From positions 1,153,001 through 1,217,000 of the forward strand of contig NZ_CP102951.1 in NCBI RefSeq assembly GCF_024741815.1: a stretch of 64,000 nt of DNA. Reading direction: 5' to 3'. The DNA is from Pseudomonas sp. LS1212. GTDB taxonomy: Bacteria > Pseudomonadota > Gammaproteobacteria > Pseudomonadales > Pseudomonadaceae. This document shows positions 15,315-24,410 of the stretch, piece after piece (positions within the stretch are counted from its first letter, which is position 1; each line of letters starts with the position of its first letter). A program made the translations under genes and the position numbers. Under the pieces are notes generated by a model, which ran no database searches, was not told the origin of the DNA, and was given only the letters and a program-made list of their open reading frames with translations.

Positions 15315-15458
15315 GGACGTTTCACCTGGGTCGTTAAAGAAAGCCGAACATTCTATCAGAAAACTTTCCGGCATGAAGGCCGACATTTGCTTTCGTAGCG
15401 CAATGCTAGTGGGTTCTGTAAGATTTGCTCCCTTTTCCCGTGTCTGTGAGCGCTAGCC

Positions 15459-16232
15459 GTGCTGCAAAATATTCGTGTTGTCCTGGTCAATACCAGCCAC
15501 CCCGGCAATATCGGTGGGGCTGCGCGTGCCATGAAAAACATGGGGTTGTCGCGCCTGGTGCTGGTCGATCCGCAGGATTTCCCTTCCCATGAGGCCGATG
15601 CCCGTGCCTCGGGCGCCACCGATATTCTCGAGGGTGCGCAAGTGGTCGCGACCCTGGAGGATGCGCTGGCGGGCTGCAATCTGGTGCTGGGTACCAGCGC
15701 CCGCGACCGACGCATTCCCTGGCCATTGCTCGACCCGCGAGAGTCCGGCGCGATGGCGGTAGAGCACGCCGGGCTGGGTGAGGAAATCGCCCTGGTGTTC
15801 GGTCGTGAATATGCCGGCCTGACCAACGAAGAATTGCAGCGATGTCACTATCACGTGCATATCCCGTCGAATCCCGACTTCAGCTCGCTGAACCTGGCAG
15901 CCGCCGTGCAGGTGCTCAGCTATGAAGTGCGCATGTCCTGGTTGGCCGCTGGTGGCCAGGCGAGCAAAGTCGAGAAGTTCGAAGTGGCTTCGGTTCGCAG
16001 TAGCGAACTGGCGACCATGGACGAGATGGAGCGGTTCTACGAGCACTTGGAGAAGACCCTGGTCGATATCGCATTCCTCGACCCGGAGAAGCCCAAGCAC
16101 CTGATGGCGCGTTTGCGGCGTCTGTATGGCCGTAGCTCGGTCAACCGTTCGGAAATGAGTATTTTGCGCGGCATTCTCACCGAGACCCAGAAGGTCGCAC
16201 GGGGCGAGCCGCATAAGCGGAAGGATCAATGA
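15459..16232 (+). CDS. trmJ: tRNA (cytidine/uridine-2'-O-)-methyltransferase TrmJ
   Basis: The protein has 257 residues starting at GTG 15459 (LQNIRVVLVNTSHPGNIGGAARAM). It is a SPOUT-fold enzyme: the N-terminal SHPGNIGGAARAMKNMG motif binds the RNA, while ALVFGREYAGLTNEEL (about 108-123) and IPSNPDFSSLNLAAAVQ (about 132-148) form the knot that binds S-adenosylmethionine. It methylates position 32 in the anticodon loop. A short C-terminal extension carries the usual LRRLYGRS segment. Its stop overlaps the cysE start. Confidence 0.95.
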   Translation: MLQNIRVVLVNTSHPGNIGGAARAMKNMGLSRLVLVDPQDFPSHEADARASGATDILEGAQVVATLEDALAGCNLVLGTSARDRRIPWPLLDPRESGAMAVEHAGLGEEIALVFGREYAGLTNEELQRCHYHVHIPSNPDFSSLNLAAAVQVLSYEVRMSWLAAGGQASKVEKFEVASVRSSELATMDEMERFYEHLEKTLVDIAFLDPEKPKHLMARLRRLYGRSSVNRSEMSILRGILTETQKVARGEPHKRKDQ

Positions 16233-17014
16233 TGTTCGAGCGTCTGCGTGAAGATATCCAAAGCGTATTCCACCGAGACCCTGCGGCACGCAATGCCTTT
16301 GAGGTGCTGACCTGCTACCCCGGCCTGCACGCGATCTGGTTGCACCGCGCTGCGCACGCCTTGTGGGTGTGGGGCTGGAAGTGGCTGGCACGGCTGGTGT
16401 CGAACTTCGGCCGCTGGCTGACCGGCATCGAGATTCACCCGGGGGCCAGGGTCGGTCGGCGCTTCTTTATTGATCACGGCATGGGTATCGTCATTGGCGA
16501 AACCGCTGAAATTGGCGATGACGTGACCCTGTACCAGGGTGTGACCCTGGGCGGCACCAGCTGGAACAAGGGCAAGCGTCACCCGACCCTGGAAAATGGC
16601 GTCGTGGTGGGTGCCGGGGCCAAGGTGCTCGGGCCGTTCATCGTGGGCGCCGGGGCCAAGGTCGGTTCCAATGCCGTGGTGACCAAGGCGGTGCCGGCTG
16701 GCGCCACCGTGGTCGGTATTCCGGGGCGCATCATCATGAAGTCCGATGATGAGCAGGAAGCCCGGCGCAAGGCCATGGCTGAGAAGATCGGCTTCGACGC
16801 CTATGGTGTCAGCGAGGACATGCCGGACCCGATTGCCCGTGCCATCGGCCAGTTGCTCGATCATCTGCAGGCGGTGGATGGGCGTCTGGAGGGTATGTGC
16901 GGCGCGCTCAAGGATCTGGGGAGCAACTACTGCGCCAAGGAATTGCCGGCGTTGCGCGACGAGGATTTTGCCGATGTGAAGGTCGAGGACCAGGGCAGCT
17001 CGCGCACCGGTTGA
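16229..17014 (+). CDS. cysE: serine O-acetyltransferase
   Basis: CysE makes O-acetylserine for cysteine synthesis. The 261-residue protein has the N-terminal helical domain with HAIWLHRAAHALW and a left-handed hexapeptide-repeat domain: IEIHPGARVGRRFFIDHGMGIVIGE (about 69-93), then TLYQGVTLGGTSWNKGKRHPT, with the catalytic His/Asp pair in FIDHG. ATG 16229 overlaps trmJ; the second codon ATG 16232 is equally likely. The order trmJ-cysE-iscR is common and supplies cysteine next to the cysteine-desulfurase operon. Confidence 0.96.
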   Translation: MMFERLREDIQSVFHRDPAARNAFEVLTCYPGLHAIWLHRAAHALWVWGWKWLARLVSNFGRWLTGIEIHPGARVGRRFFIDHGMGIVIGETAEIGDDVTLYQGVTLGGTSWNKGKRHPTLENGVVVGAGAKVLGPFIVGAGAKVGSNAVVTKAVPAGATVVGIPGRIIMKSDDEQEARRKAMAEKIGFDAYGVSEDMPDPIARAIGQLLDHLQAVDGRLEGMCGALKDLGSNYCAKELPALRDEDFADVKVEDQGSSRTG

Positions 17015-17107
17015 TCTGGCTGATACAGGGGGCGTGTGCTCGCGCCCCGGCTTTGCTATGATGCCGCCGCCGTTTTGCGGGTAATTCCTACTAGCGTACT
17101 AGGTCTA

Positions 17108-17140
17108 ATAGTTGACTTAAATACTAGGGAATTGCATACT
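17108..17140 (+). promoter_or_regulatory. iscR promoter with IscR type 1 operator
   Basis: TTGACT (17112-17117), 17 bases and CATACT (17135-17140) form the promoter. The 25 bases 17108-17132 match the type 1 IscR consensus (ATASYYGACT...TAT) at about 21 positions by my count, overlapping the -35 and spacer. A second imperfect dyad, CCTACTAG/TACTAGG, lies just upstream at about 17087-17103. Holo-IscR would therefore repress its own operon, as in E. coli. Confidence 0.7.
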
Positions 17141-17172
17141 CGCACCCATTCCGAAACTCCGTGGTACTAGCC

Positions 17173-17664
17173 ATGCGACTGACTACAAAAGGCCGATACG
17201 CCGTGACCGCCATGCTGGATCTGGCGTTGCACGCGCAACATGGGCCGGTGTCCCTGGCCGATATATCCGAGCGCCAAGGTATTTCCCTGTCTTACCTCGA
17301 ACAGCTTTTTGCCAAGTTGCGCCGCAGCAATCTGGTGTCCAGCGTTCGCGGGCCGGGTGGCGGCTACCAGCTGTCCCGGGATATGCAAGGGATCCAGGTT
17401 GCCCAGGTTATCGATGCCGTCAACGAATCGGTCGATGCAACACGTTGCCAAGGGCTTGGCGATTGCCACGCGGGCGACACCTGTCTGACTCACCACTTGT
17501 GGTGTGACCTCAGTCAGCAGATCCACGAATTTTTGAGCGGTATCAGTCTGGCTGATCTTGTTACTCGCCGTGAGGTGCAAGAAGTAGCCCAGCGTCAGGA
17601 CCTGCGTCGCAGTACTGGCAGGACGCCGCATCTGGAAAAGATAGAAACGTCCGCCGTCGAATGA
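17173..17664 (+). CDS. iscR: iron-sulfur cluster regulator IscR
   Basis: The protein has 163 residues from ATG 17173 (MRLTTKGRYAVTAMLDLA). It is an Rrf2-family winged helix with SLSYLEQLFAKLRRSNLVSSVRGPGGGY (about 38-65) as the DNA-binding part. Cluster ligands are in CQGLGDCHAGDTC (about 92-104), three cysteines with conserved spacing, and a nearby histidine. It senses the cell's Fe-S supply and controls the isc operon it heads. Confidence 0.97.
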   Translation: MRLTTKGRYAVTAMLDLALHAQHGPVSLADISERQGISLSYLEQLFAKLRRSNLVSSVRGPGGGYQLSRDMQGIQVAQVIDAVNESVDATRCQGLGDCHAGDTCLTHHLWCDLSQQIHEFLSGISLADLVTRREVQEVAQRQDLRRSTGRTPHLEKIETSAVE

Positions 17665-17708
17665 TCGCCATCGAATGAGCGGTGCGCCTGCCTGATAGGA
17701 GATTTTCA

Positions 17709-18923
17709 ATGAAGTTGCCGATTTACCTCGATTATTCCGCGACCACTCCGGTTGATCCGCGTGTCGCACAAAAGATGAGCGAATGCCTGCTGGTTGACGG
17801 AAACTTCGGCAACCCGGCCTCGCGCTCCCACGCCTTTGGCTGGAAAGCCGAAGAAGCGGTCGAGAGCGCTCGTCGCCAGGTCGCAGACCTGGTCAATGCC
17901 GACCCGCGTGAAATTGTCTGGACCAGCGGTGCCACCGAGTCCGACAACCTGGCGATCAAGGGTGTCGCGCACTTCTATGCCACCAAGGGCAAGCACCTGA
18001 TCACCACCAAAATCGAGCACAAGGCGGTCCTGGATACCACGCGCCAACTGGAGCGTGAAGGCTTCGAGGTGACCTACCTGGACCCCGGTACCGACGGTCT
18101 GGTCACCCCGGCCATGGTCGAGGCTGCACTGCGTGACGACACCATCCTGGTTTCGGTCATGCACGTGAACAACGAAATCGGCACCATCAACGATATCGCC
18201 GCCATCGGTGAACTGACCCGTTCGCGCGGCGTGCTGTTTCATGTCGACGCTGCCCAGTCCACCGGCAAGGTCGAGATCGACCTGGCCAAGCTGAAAGTCG
18301 ACCTGATGTCCTTCTCGGCGCACAAGACCTACGGCCCCAAAGGCATTGGCGCACTCTACGTGAGCCGCAAGCCGCGTGTTCGCCTGGAAGCGACTATGCA
18401 CGGCGGCGGTCACGAACGCGGCATGCGTTCGGGCACCCTGGCGACTCACCAGATCGTCGGCATGGGCGAAGCGTTCGCCATCGCCAAGCAGGAAATGGCC
18501 TCGGAAAACGTCCGCATCAAGGCCCTGAGCGATCGCTTCTACAAGCAGGTCGAGCACCTTGAAGAGCTGTACATCAACGGCAGCATGACGTCCCGCGTTC
18601 CGCACAACCTGAACCTGAGCTTCAACTACGTTGAAGGCGAGTCGCTGATCATGGCGCTCAAGGATCTGGCAGTATCGTCCGGTTCGGCCTGTACGTCGGC
18701 CTCGCTGGAGCCGTCCTACGTATTGCGCGCCCTGGGCCGCAACGACGAGCTGGCGCACAGCTCGATCCGCTTCACCTTCGGCCGCTTCACCACCGAAGAA
18801 GAAATCGACTACGCCGCGCAGAAAGTCTGCGAGGCAGTGACCAAGCTGCGCGCTCTGTCGCCGCTGTGGGACATGTACAAAGACGGTGTCGACATCTCCA
18901 AGATCGAGTGGGCGGCGCACTAA
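17709..18923 (+). CDS. iscS: cysteine desulfurase IscS
   Basis: The protein has 404 residues, starting MKLPIYLDYSATTPVDP behind TAGGAG. It is a PLP enzyme that takes sulfur from cysteine for Fe-S clusters, thiouridine and other uses. The PLP lysine is in FSAHKTYGPKG (about residue 206), and the sulfur-accepting cysteine is in the SSGSACTSAS loop (about residue 328). Length and spacing equal the family's. It is second in the operon, 44 bases after iscR. Confidence 0.98.
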   Translation: MKLPIYLDYSATTPVDPRVAQKMSECLLVDGNFGNPASRSHAFGWKAEEAVESARRQVADLVNADPREIVWTSGATESDNLAIKGVAHFYATKGKHLITTKIEHKAVLDTTRQLEREGFEVTYLDPGTDGLVTPAMVEAALRDDTILVSVMHVNNEIGTINDIAAIGELTRSRGVLFHVDAAQSTGKVEIDLAKLKVDLMSFSAHKTYGPKGIGALYVSRKPRVRLEATMHGGGHERGMRSGTLATHQIVGMGEAFAIAKQEMASENVRIKALSDRFYKQVEHLEELYINGSMTSRVPHNLNLSFNYVEGESLIMALKDLAVSSGSACTSASLEPSYVLRALGRNDELAHSSIRFTFGRFTTEEEIDYAAQKVCEAVTKLRALSPLWDMYKDGVDISKIEWAAH

Positions 18924-18969
18924 ATAGTCGCCGCCAAGAGCGACTCCCTGATGAGTGAGGATTAACACC

Positions 18970-19356
18970 ATGGCATACAGCGAAAAGGTCATTGACCACT
19001 ACGAGAACCCACGCAACGTCGGCAAGATGGATGCCGAAGACCCGGACGTGGGCACCGGCATGGTCGGTGCACCGGCCTGCGGCGACGTGATGCGTCTGCA
19101 GATCAAGGTCAATGAGCAAGGCATCATCGAAGACGCCAAGTTCAAGACCTATGGCTGCGGTTCGGCAATCGCTTCCAGCTCCCTGGCTACCGAGTGGATG
19201 AAGGGCAAGTCGCTGGACGAGGCCGAGACCATCAAGAACACTCAGCTGGCTGAAGAGCTGGCACTGCCTCCAGTGAAAATTCACTGCTCGGTACTCGCAG
19301 AAGACGCCATCAAGGCGGCCGTTCGCGATTACAAGCAGAAGAAAGGTTTGCTCTAA
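18970..19356 (+). CDS. iscU: Fe-S cluster assembly scaffold IscU
   Basis: The protein has 128 residues (MAYSEKVIDHYENPRNVG). Clusters are built on three cysteines: PACGD near 37, YGCGSA near 63 and HCSV near 106, with the conserved aspartate in the first motif. The LPPVKIHCS motif is the HscA recognition site. ATG 18970 is chosen over an in-frame upstream start because it matches the family and follows GAGG. Confidence 0.98.
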   Translation: MAYSEKVIDHYENPRNVGKMDAEDPDVGTGMVGAPACGDVMRLQIKVNEQGIIEDAKFKTYGCGSAIASSSLATEWMKGKSLDEAETIKNTQLAEELALPPVKIHCSVLAEDAIKAAVRDYKQKKGLL

Positions 19357-19384
19357 GTCGCTTGCTTGCAAGTAAGGAGTCTCG

Positions 19385-19708
19385 ATGGCTATCAGCATGA
19401 CAGAAGCCGCCGCCAACCATGTGCGGCGTTCCCTCGAGGGGCGCGGCAAAGGCGACGGTATCCGCTTGGGTGTTCGCACCACTGGCTGCTCCGGTCTGGC
19501 CTATGTGCTGGAATTCGTTGATGAGGCCGGCAGTGAGGATCAGGTGTTCGAGAGTCACGGCGTCAAAGTGATCATCGACCCGAAAAGCCTGGTCTATCTC
19601 GATGGCACCGAGCTCGATTTCGTCAAGGAAGGGTTGAACGAAGGCTTCAAGTTCAACAACCCCAACGTGCGCGGTGAGTGTGGCTGCGGCGAAAGCTTCA
19701 ATATCTGA
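19385..19708 (+). CDS. iscA: A-type Fe-S carrier IscA
   Basis: The protein has 107 residues with the three conserved cysteines: TTGCSGLAY (about 35) and CGCGESF at the C-terminus (about 99 and 101). It carries iron or preformed clusters from IscU to targets. AAGGAG precedes the ATG. The stop lies 8 bases before the hscB start. Confidence 0.97.
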   Translation: MAISMTEAAANHVRRSLEGRGKGDGIRLGVRTTGCSGLAYVLEFVDEAGSEDQVFESHGVKVIIDPKSLVYLDGTELDFVKEGLNEGFKFNNPNVRGECGCGESFNI

Positions 19709-19716
19709 GGCTGCGC

Positions 19717-20238
19717 GTGGGTACTCCTTGTCATTTCGCCTTGTTTGACCTGAAGCCGAGTTTCCGTCTGGATCTCGAGCAGTTGGCCGCGCGCTACCGC
19801 GAGTTGGCGCGTGGGGTTCATCCTGATCGCTTCGCTGACGCTTCCGAGCGTGAGCAGCGGCTGGCGCTCGAGCGTTCGGCCGGCCTCAACGAGGCCTACC
19901 AGACGCTCAAGAGTGCGCCCAAGCGGGCGCGCTATCTGCTGGCGATCAGCGGCCATGAAGTGCCCCACGAAGTCACTGTCCACGATCCGGAGTTTCTTCT
20001 GCAGCAGATGCAATTGCGCGAAGAGCTCGAAGATCTGCAGGACAGTGCCGACCTTGCCGGCGTTGCGGTGTTCAAGCGTCGCTTGAAAACCGCTCAGGAT
20101 GATCTGAACGAAAGCTTTGCGGCTTGTTGGGATGATGCAGCGCAGCGCGAACAGGCCGAACGCCTGATGCGGCGTATGCAGTTCCTCGACAAGCTCTCTT
20201 ACGAAGTGCGCCAGCTGGAAGAGCGCCTCGACGATTAA
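19717..20238 (+). CDS. hscB: J-domain co-chaperone HscB
   Basis: The protein has 173 residues, with GTG 19717 (GTPCHFALFDLKPSF) as start; the longer frame overlaps iscA. The J-domain HPD triad is in ARGVHPDRFAD (about 31-41), and the C-terminal three-helix bundle binds IscU. It delivers IscU to HscA and stimulates its ATPase. Confidence 0.95.
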   Translation: MGTPCHFALFDLKPSFRLDLEQLAARYRELARGVHPDRFADASEREQRLALERSAGLNEAYQTLKSAPKRARYLLAISGHEVPHEVTVHDPEFLLQQMQLREELEDLQDSADLAGVAVFKRRLKTAQDDLNESFAACWDDAAQREQAERLMRRMQFLDKLSYEVRQLEERLDD

Positions 20239-20280
20239 CCCAGTGCCGCCTCCGGCTGCACGCCTGATACCCAGATAAGC

Positions 20281-22143
20281 ATGGCCCTACTGCAGATCGC
20301 CGAACCCGGCCAGAGTCCTCAGCCCCACCAGCGTCGTCTGGCGGTTGGCATCGACCTTGGCACTACCAATTCGCTGGTCGCTGCGTTGCGCAGTGGTCTA
20401 TCCGAACCTCTTCCGGACGCGCAAGGGCAGGTCATTCTGCCGTCTGCGGTGCGCTACCACGCCGATCGGATCGACGTGGGCCAGGTTGCCAAGGCTGCGG
20501 CCTCAAGCGACCCGCTCAACACCGTGCTGTCGGTCAAGCGCCTGATGGGCCGTGGCCTGGCGGACGTCAAGCAGTTGGGCGAGCAACTGCCTTACCGCTT
20601 TGTCGGTGGCGAGTCGCACATGCCGTTCATCCAGACCGTCCAGGGGTCGAAAAGCCCGGTCGAAGTCTCGGCCGATATCCTCAAAGCCCTGCGTCAGCGG
20701 GCCGAAGAGACCCTCGGTGGCGAGCTGGTCGGGGCGGTGATCACCGTGCCGGCCTACTTCGATGACGCTCAGCGGCAGGCCACCAAGGATGCGGCCAGGC
20801 TGGCCGGCCTCAACGTGCTGCGCCTGCTCAACGAGCCGACGGCCGCGGCTGTTGCCTATGGCCTGGATCAACACGCCGAAGGCGTGGTGGCGATCTACGA
20901 CCTGGGCGGCGGGACCTTCGATATTTCCATCCTGCGCCTGACCGGCGGGGTCTTCGAAGTCATGGCTACCGGTGGCGACAGCGCCCTGGGCGGTGATGAT
21001 TTCGACCATGCGATCGCAACCTGGATCGTCGAGCAAGCCGGTTTGTCCGCTGACCTCGACCCGGGCGCCCAGCGCAGCCTGTTGCAGGCTGCCTGTGCCG
21101 CCAAGGAAGCCTTGACCGAAGCGGATTCGGTCGAGGTGGCCCATGACGACTGGCGTGGCGAGTTGACCCGTCAGGCTTTCGATGCCCTGGTCGAGCCCAT
21201 GATCGCCCGCAGCCTCAAGGCCTGCCGCCGCGCCGTGCGCGACAGCGGCATCGAGATCGAGGATGTCGAAGCGGTGGTGATGGTCGGCGGCTCGACCCGC
21301 GTGCCGCGTGTGCGTGATGCGGTCGCCGAACTCTTTGGTCGTCAGCCGCTGACCGAGATCGACCCGGATCAGGTGGTTGCCATTGGCGCCGCGATCCAGG
21401 CCGATACCCTGGCCGGCAACAAGCGTGATGGTGAAGAGCTGCTGTTGCTCGACGTGATTCCATTGTCCCTGGGACTGGAGACCATGGGCGGCCTGATGGA
21501 GAAGGTGATTCCGCGCAACACCACCATTCCCGTGGCCCGTGCCCAGGACTTCACCACCTACAAGGATGGCCAGTCGGCCATGATGATCCACGTGTTGCAG
21601 GGTGAGCGCGAGCTGATCAGCGACTGCCGCTCCCTGGCGCGCTTCGAGCTGCGCGGGATCCCGGCCATGGTGGCGGGTGCAGCGAAAATTCGCGTCACCT
21701 TCCAGGTCGATGCCGACGGCCTGCTCAGTGTTGCGGCTCGCGAGCTGGGTTCGGGCGTCGAAGCCAGTATCCAGGTCAAGCCGTCCTACGGACTGACGGA
21801 CGGCGAAATCTCCCGGATGCTCAAGGACTCCTTCGAGCATGCCAGCAACGACAAGGTGGCACGCCAGTTGCGCGAGCACCAGGTCGATGCCGAGCGTCTG
21901 CTCGAAGCGGTGCAGGGCGCGCTGGATGCCGACGGCGATCGTCTGCTCGACGCCGAAGAGCGCATGGTCATCGAATTGCAGATGCAGGAACTGACCGAAT
22001 TGATGCATGGCACCGATGGTTATGCCATCGAACAGCAGACCAAGCGTCTGTCGCAAGTGACCGATGCCTTTGCTGCCCGCCGCCTGGACTCTACGGTGAA
22101 AGCCGCGTTGGCGGGGCGCAACCTGAATGAAATCGAGGAGTAA
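20281..22143 (+). CDS. hscA: Hsp70-type chaperone HscA
   Basis: The protein has 620 residues with the full actin-like ATPase domain: VGIDLGTTNSLVA near 22-34, IYDLGGGTFDISIL near 203-216 and VVMVGGSTRVPRVR near 333-346, followed by the substrate domain with FTTYKDGQ. It drives cluster transfer from IscU. It lacks the lid length of DnaK, as usual for HscA. Confidence 0.97.
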   Translation: MALLQIAEPGQSPQPHQRRLAVGIDLGTTNSLVAALRSGLSEPLPDAQGQVILPSAVRYHADRIDVGQVAKAAASSDPLNTVLSVKRLMGRGLADVKQLGEQLPYRFVGGESHMPFIQTVQGSKSPVEVSADILKALRQRAEETLGGELVGAVITVPAYFDDAQRQATKDAARLAGLNVLRLLNEPTAAAVAYGLDQHAEGVVAIYDLGGGTFDISILRLTGGVFEVMATGGDSALGGDDFDHAIATWIVEQAGLSADLDPGAQRSLLQAACAAKEALTEADSVEVAHDDWRGELTRQAFDALVEPMIARSLKACRRAVRDSGIEIEDVEAVVMVGGSTRVPRVRDAVAELFGRQPLTEIDPDQVVAIGAAIQADTLAGNKRDGEELLLLDVIPLSLGLETMGGLMEKVIPRNTTIPVARAQDFTTYKDGQSAMMIHVLQGERELISDCRSLARFELRGIPAMVAGAAKIRVTFQVDADGLLSVAARELGSGVEASIQVKPSYGLTDGEISRMLKDSFEHASNDKVARQLREHQVDAERLLEAVQGALDADGDRLLDAEERMVIELQMQELTELMHGTDGYAIEQQTKRLSQVTDAFAARRLDSTVKAALAGRNLNEIEE

Positions 22144-22146
22144 CTG

Positions 22147-22488
22147 ATGCCGCAGATCATTTTTCTGCCTCACGCCGAGCATTGCCCGGACGGAATGGTT
22201 GTAGAGGCCGAGACTGGCAAGTCCATTCTCGAAGTGGCCCATGACAACCATATCGAACTCGAGAGCGCCTGCGGCGGCGTGTGCGCCTGCACCACCTGCC
22301 ACTGCATCATTCGCGAAGGCTTTGACTCGCTCAAAGAGGCCGATGAGCTGGAAGAGGACTATCTTGATCGGGCCTGGGGGCTGGAGGCGCAGTCTCGCCT
22401 GACCTGTCAGGCAATAGTCGGGGAAGAAGACCTGACCGTTGAAATTCCGAAATACTCGCTCAACCATGCAGCCGAAGCGCCGCACTGA
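22147..22488 (+). CDS. fdx: [2Fe-2S] ferredoxin of the ISC system
   Basis: The protein has 113 residues. ESACGGVCACTTCHCII gives the C-x5-C-x2-C adrenodoxin-type site, with the fourth ligand in SRLTCQAIV. It supplies electrons to cluster assembly. It starts three bases after hscA. Confidence 0.97.
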   Translation: MPQIIFLPHAEHCPDGMVVEAETGKSILEVAHDNHIELESACGGVCACTTCHCIIREGFDSLKEADELEEDYLDRAWGLEAQSRLTCQAIVGEEDLTVEIPKYSLNHAAEAPH

Positions 22489-22502
22489 TTCAAGGAGCTG
22501 TC

Positions 22503-22703
22503 ATGAGTCTGAAATGGGTTGATGTACTTGAAATCGCCATCCAGCTTGCTGAAAACAAGCCGGAAGTCGATCCTCGTTTCGTAAACTTCGTCGATCTGCA
22601 CACCTGGGTCCTGGCTTTGCCGGATTTTGACGACGTTCCCGGGCATGGCGGCGAAAAGGTTCTCGAGGCCATCCAGGCCGCGTGGATCGAAGAAGCCGAC
22701 TGA
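22503..22703 (+). CDS. iscX: Fe-S assembly adaptor IscX
   Basis: The protein has 66 residues (MSLKWVDVLEIAIQLAE), acidic, with the conserved DPRFVNFVDLHTWVLALPDF core. It binds IscS and iron and modulates desulfurase activity. AAGGAG precedes its start. It is the last gene before the operon's terminator. Confidence 0.96.
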   Translation: MSLKWVDVLEIAIQLAENKPEVDPRFVNFVDLHTWVLALPDFDDVPGHGGEKVLEAIQAAWIEEAD

Positions 22704-22732
22704 GCCGTTTCAGCAGGTTAGGCAATCCCCCT

Positions 22733-22764
22733 AAACCCGCGTATAATTCGCGGGTTTAATTTTT
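22733..22764 (+). terminator. terminator after iscX
   Basis: AAACCCGCG-n7-CGCGGGTTT followed by AATTTTT. The loop contains TATAAT, so it may also overlap the ndk promoter. Confidence 0.8.
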
Positions 22765-22794
22765 CGCTTCAATTACCGTTTCTGGAGTTACACC

Positions 22795-23220
22795 ATGGCT
22801 GTTCAACGTACTTTCTCCATCATCAAGCCTGACGCCGTTGCTAAAAATGTTATCGGCAAGATCGTTACCCGTTTCGAAGACGCTGGCCTGCGCGTCGTGG
22901 CTTCGAAAATGAAGCAACTGTCCAAGGCTGAAGCTGAAGGCTTCTACGCTGAGCACAGCGAGCGCGGTTTCTTCGGTGACCTGGTTGCCTTCATGACCTC
23001 CGGTCCGGTTGTCGTTCAGGTTCTGGAAGGCGAAAACGCTATCGCTCTGAACCGCGAGCTGATGGGCGCTACCAACCCTAAAGAAGCTGCTGCCGGCACC
23101 ATCCGTGCTGACTTCGCTGAATCCATCGACGCCAACGCTGTTCACGGTTCGGACTCCGAAGCCGCTGCTGCTCGCGAAATCGCTTACTTCTTCGCTTCTA
23201 CCGAGGTAACCACTCGCTAA
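22795..23220 (+). CDS. ndk: nucleoside diphosphate kinase
   Basis: The protein has 141 residues. It balances nucleoside triphosphates using a phosphohistidine, here in NAVHGSDSEAAA (about residue 117). The start AVQRTFSIIKPDAV is typical. CTGGAG precedes ATG 22795. Codon choice is strongly biased, as for a highly expressed gene. Confidence 0.98.
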   Translation: MAVQRTFSIIKPDAVAKNVIGKIVTRFEDAGLRVVASKMKQLSKAEAEGFYAEHSERGFFGDLVAFMTSGPVVVQVLEGENAIALNRELMGATNPKEAAAGTIRADFAESIDANAVHGSDSEAAAAREIAYFFASTEVTTR

Positions 23221-23248
23221 GCAAAGGCTTACGAGTGAAGGTGAAACC

Positions 23249-24397
23249 ATGACGACATCGACTGGCAAAACTAACCTGTTGGGGCTGACTCAACCGGAAA
23301 TGGAGAAATTCTTCGACTCGATCGGGGAGAAGCGTTTTCGTGCCGGTCAGGTAATGAAATGGATTCACCACTATGGCGTCGATGATTTCGACGCCATGAG
23401 CAACGTCAGCAAGGCCTTGCGCGAAAAGCTCAAGGCCTGTGCTGAAATTCGCGGGCCGGAAGTGGTCAGCGAAGACATCTCCAGCGACGGCACCCGCAAG
23501 TGGGTGGTGCGCGTAGAGTCCGGCAGCTGTGTCGAGACCGTCTACATTCCCCAGGGCAAGCGCGGTACCTTGTGCGTTTCGTCCCAGGCCGGCTGTGCGC
23601 TGGATTGCAGCTTCTGTTCCACCGGCAAACAAGGCTTCAACAGCAACCTCACCGCCGCCGAAGTGATCGGCCAGGTGTGGATTGCCAACAAATCCTTCGG
23701 CAGTGTCCCGGCTACCGTCGACCGTGCCATCACCAACGTGGTGATGATGGGCATGGGCGAGCCATTGCTGAACTTCGACAACGTGGTCGCCGCCATGCAT
23801 CTGATGATGGACGACCTCGGCTACGGCATTTCCAAGCGTCGGGTGACCCTGTCCACCTCCGGCGTGGTGCCAATGATCGACGAACTGGCCAAGCACATCG
23901 ATGTGTCCCTGGCCCTGTCGCTGCACGCGCCCAACGATGCGCTGCGCAACGAACTGGTTCCGATCAACAAGAAATACCCGTTGAAAGTGCTGCTCGACTC
24001 CTGCCAGCGCTACATGTCGGCACTGGGCGAGAAGCGCGTGCTGACCATCGAGTACACCTTGCTCAAGGACGTCAACGACAAGCTCGAGCACGCTGTGGAA
24101 ATGGTTGAGCTGCTCAAGAACGTCCCTTGCAAGATCAACCTGATTCCGTTCAACCCGTTCCCGCACTCCGGTTACGAGCGGCCGAGCAACAACGCCATCC
24201 GGCGGTTCCAGGATCACTTGCACCAGGCCGGTTTCAACGTCACGGTGCGTACCACCCGTGGCGAAGACATCGACGCGGCCTGTGGTCAACTGGTAGGGCA
24301 GGTGATGGATCGTACCCGCCGCAGCGAACGCTATATTGCCGTGCGTCAGCTGAATGCCGACTCCGATACGCCGCAAAACGCCGCGGATCGGACCTGA
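23249..24397 (+). CDS. rlmN: dual-specificity rRNA/tRNA adenine C2-methyltransferase RlmN
   Basis: The protein has 382 residues. It is a radical-SAM enzyme that methylates C2 of A2503 in 23S rRNA and A37 of some tRNAs. The cluster motif CALDCSFCSTG is near 116-126, followed by NVVMMGMGEPL (about 165-175). The catalytic C-terminal cysteine is in DIDAACGQL (about 344-352). It sits 28 bases behind ndk, the start of the conserved rlmN-to-der run. Confidence 0.97.
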   Translation: MTTSTGKTNLLGLTQPEMEKFFDSIGEKRFRAGQVMKWIHHYGVDDFDAMSNVSKALREKLKACAEIRGPEVVSEDISSDGTRKWVVRVESGSCVETVYIPQGKRGTLCVSSQAGCALDCSFCSTGKQGFNSNLTAAEVIGQVWIANKSFGSVPATVDRAITNVVMMGMGEPLLNFDNVVAAMHLMMDDLGYGISKRRVTLSTSGVVPMIDELAKHIDVSLALSLHAPNDALRNELVPINKKYPLKVLLDSCQRYMSALGEKRVLTIEYTLLKDVNDKLEHAVEMVELLKNVPCKINLIPFNPFPHSGYERPSNNAIRRFQDHLHQAGFNVTVRTTRGEDIDAACGQLVGQVMDRTRRSERYIAVRQLNADSDTPQNAADRT

Positions 24398-24410
24398 AGA
24401 GAGGATCTCC

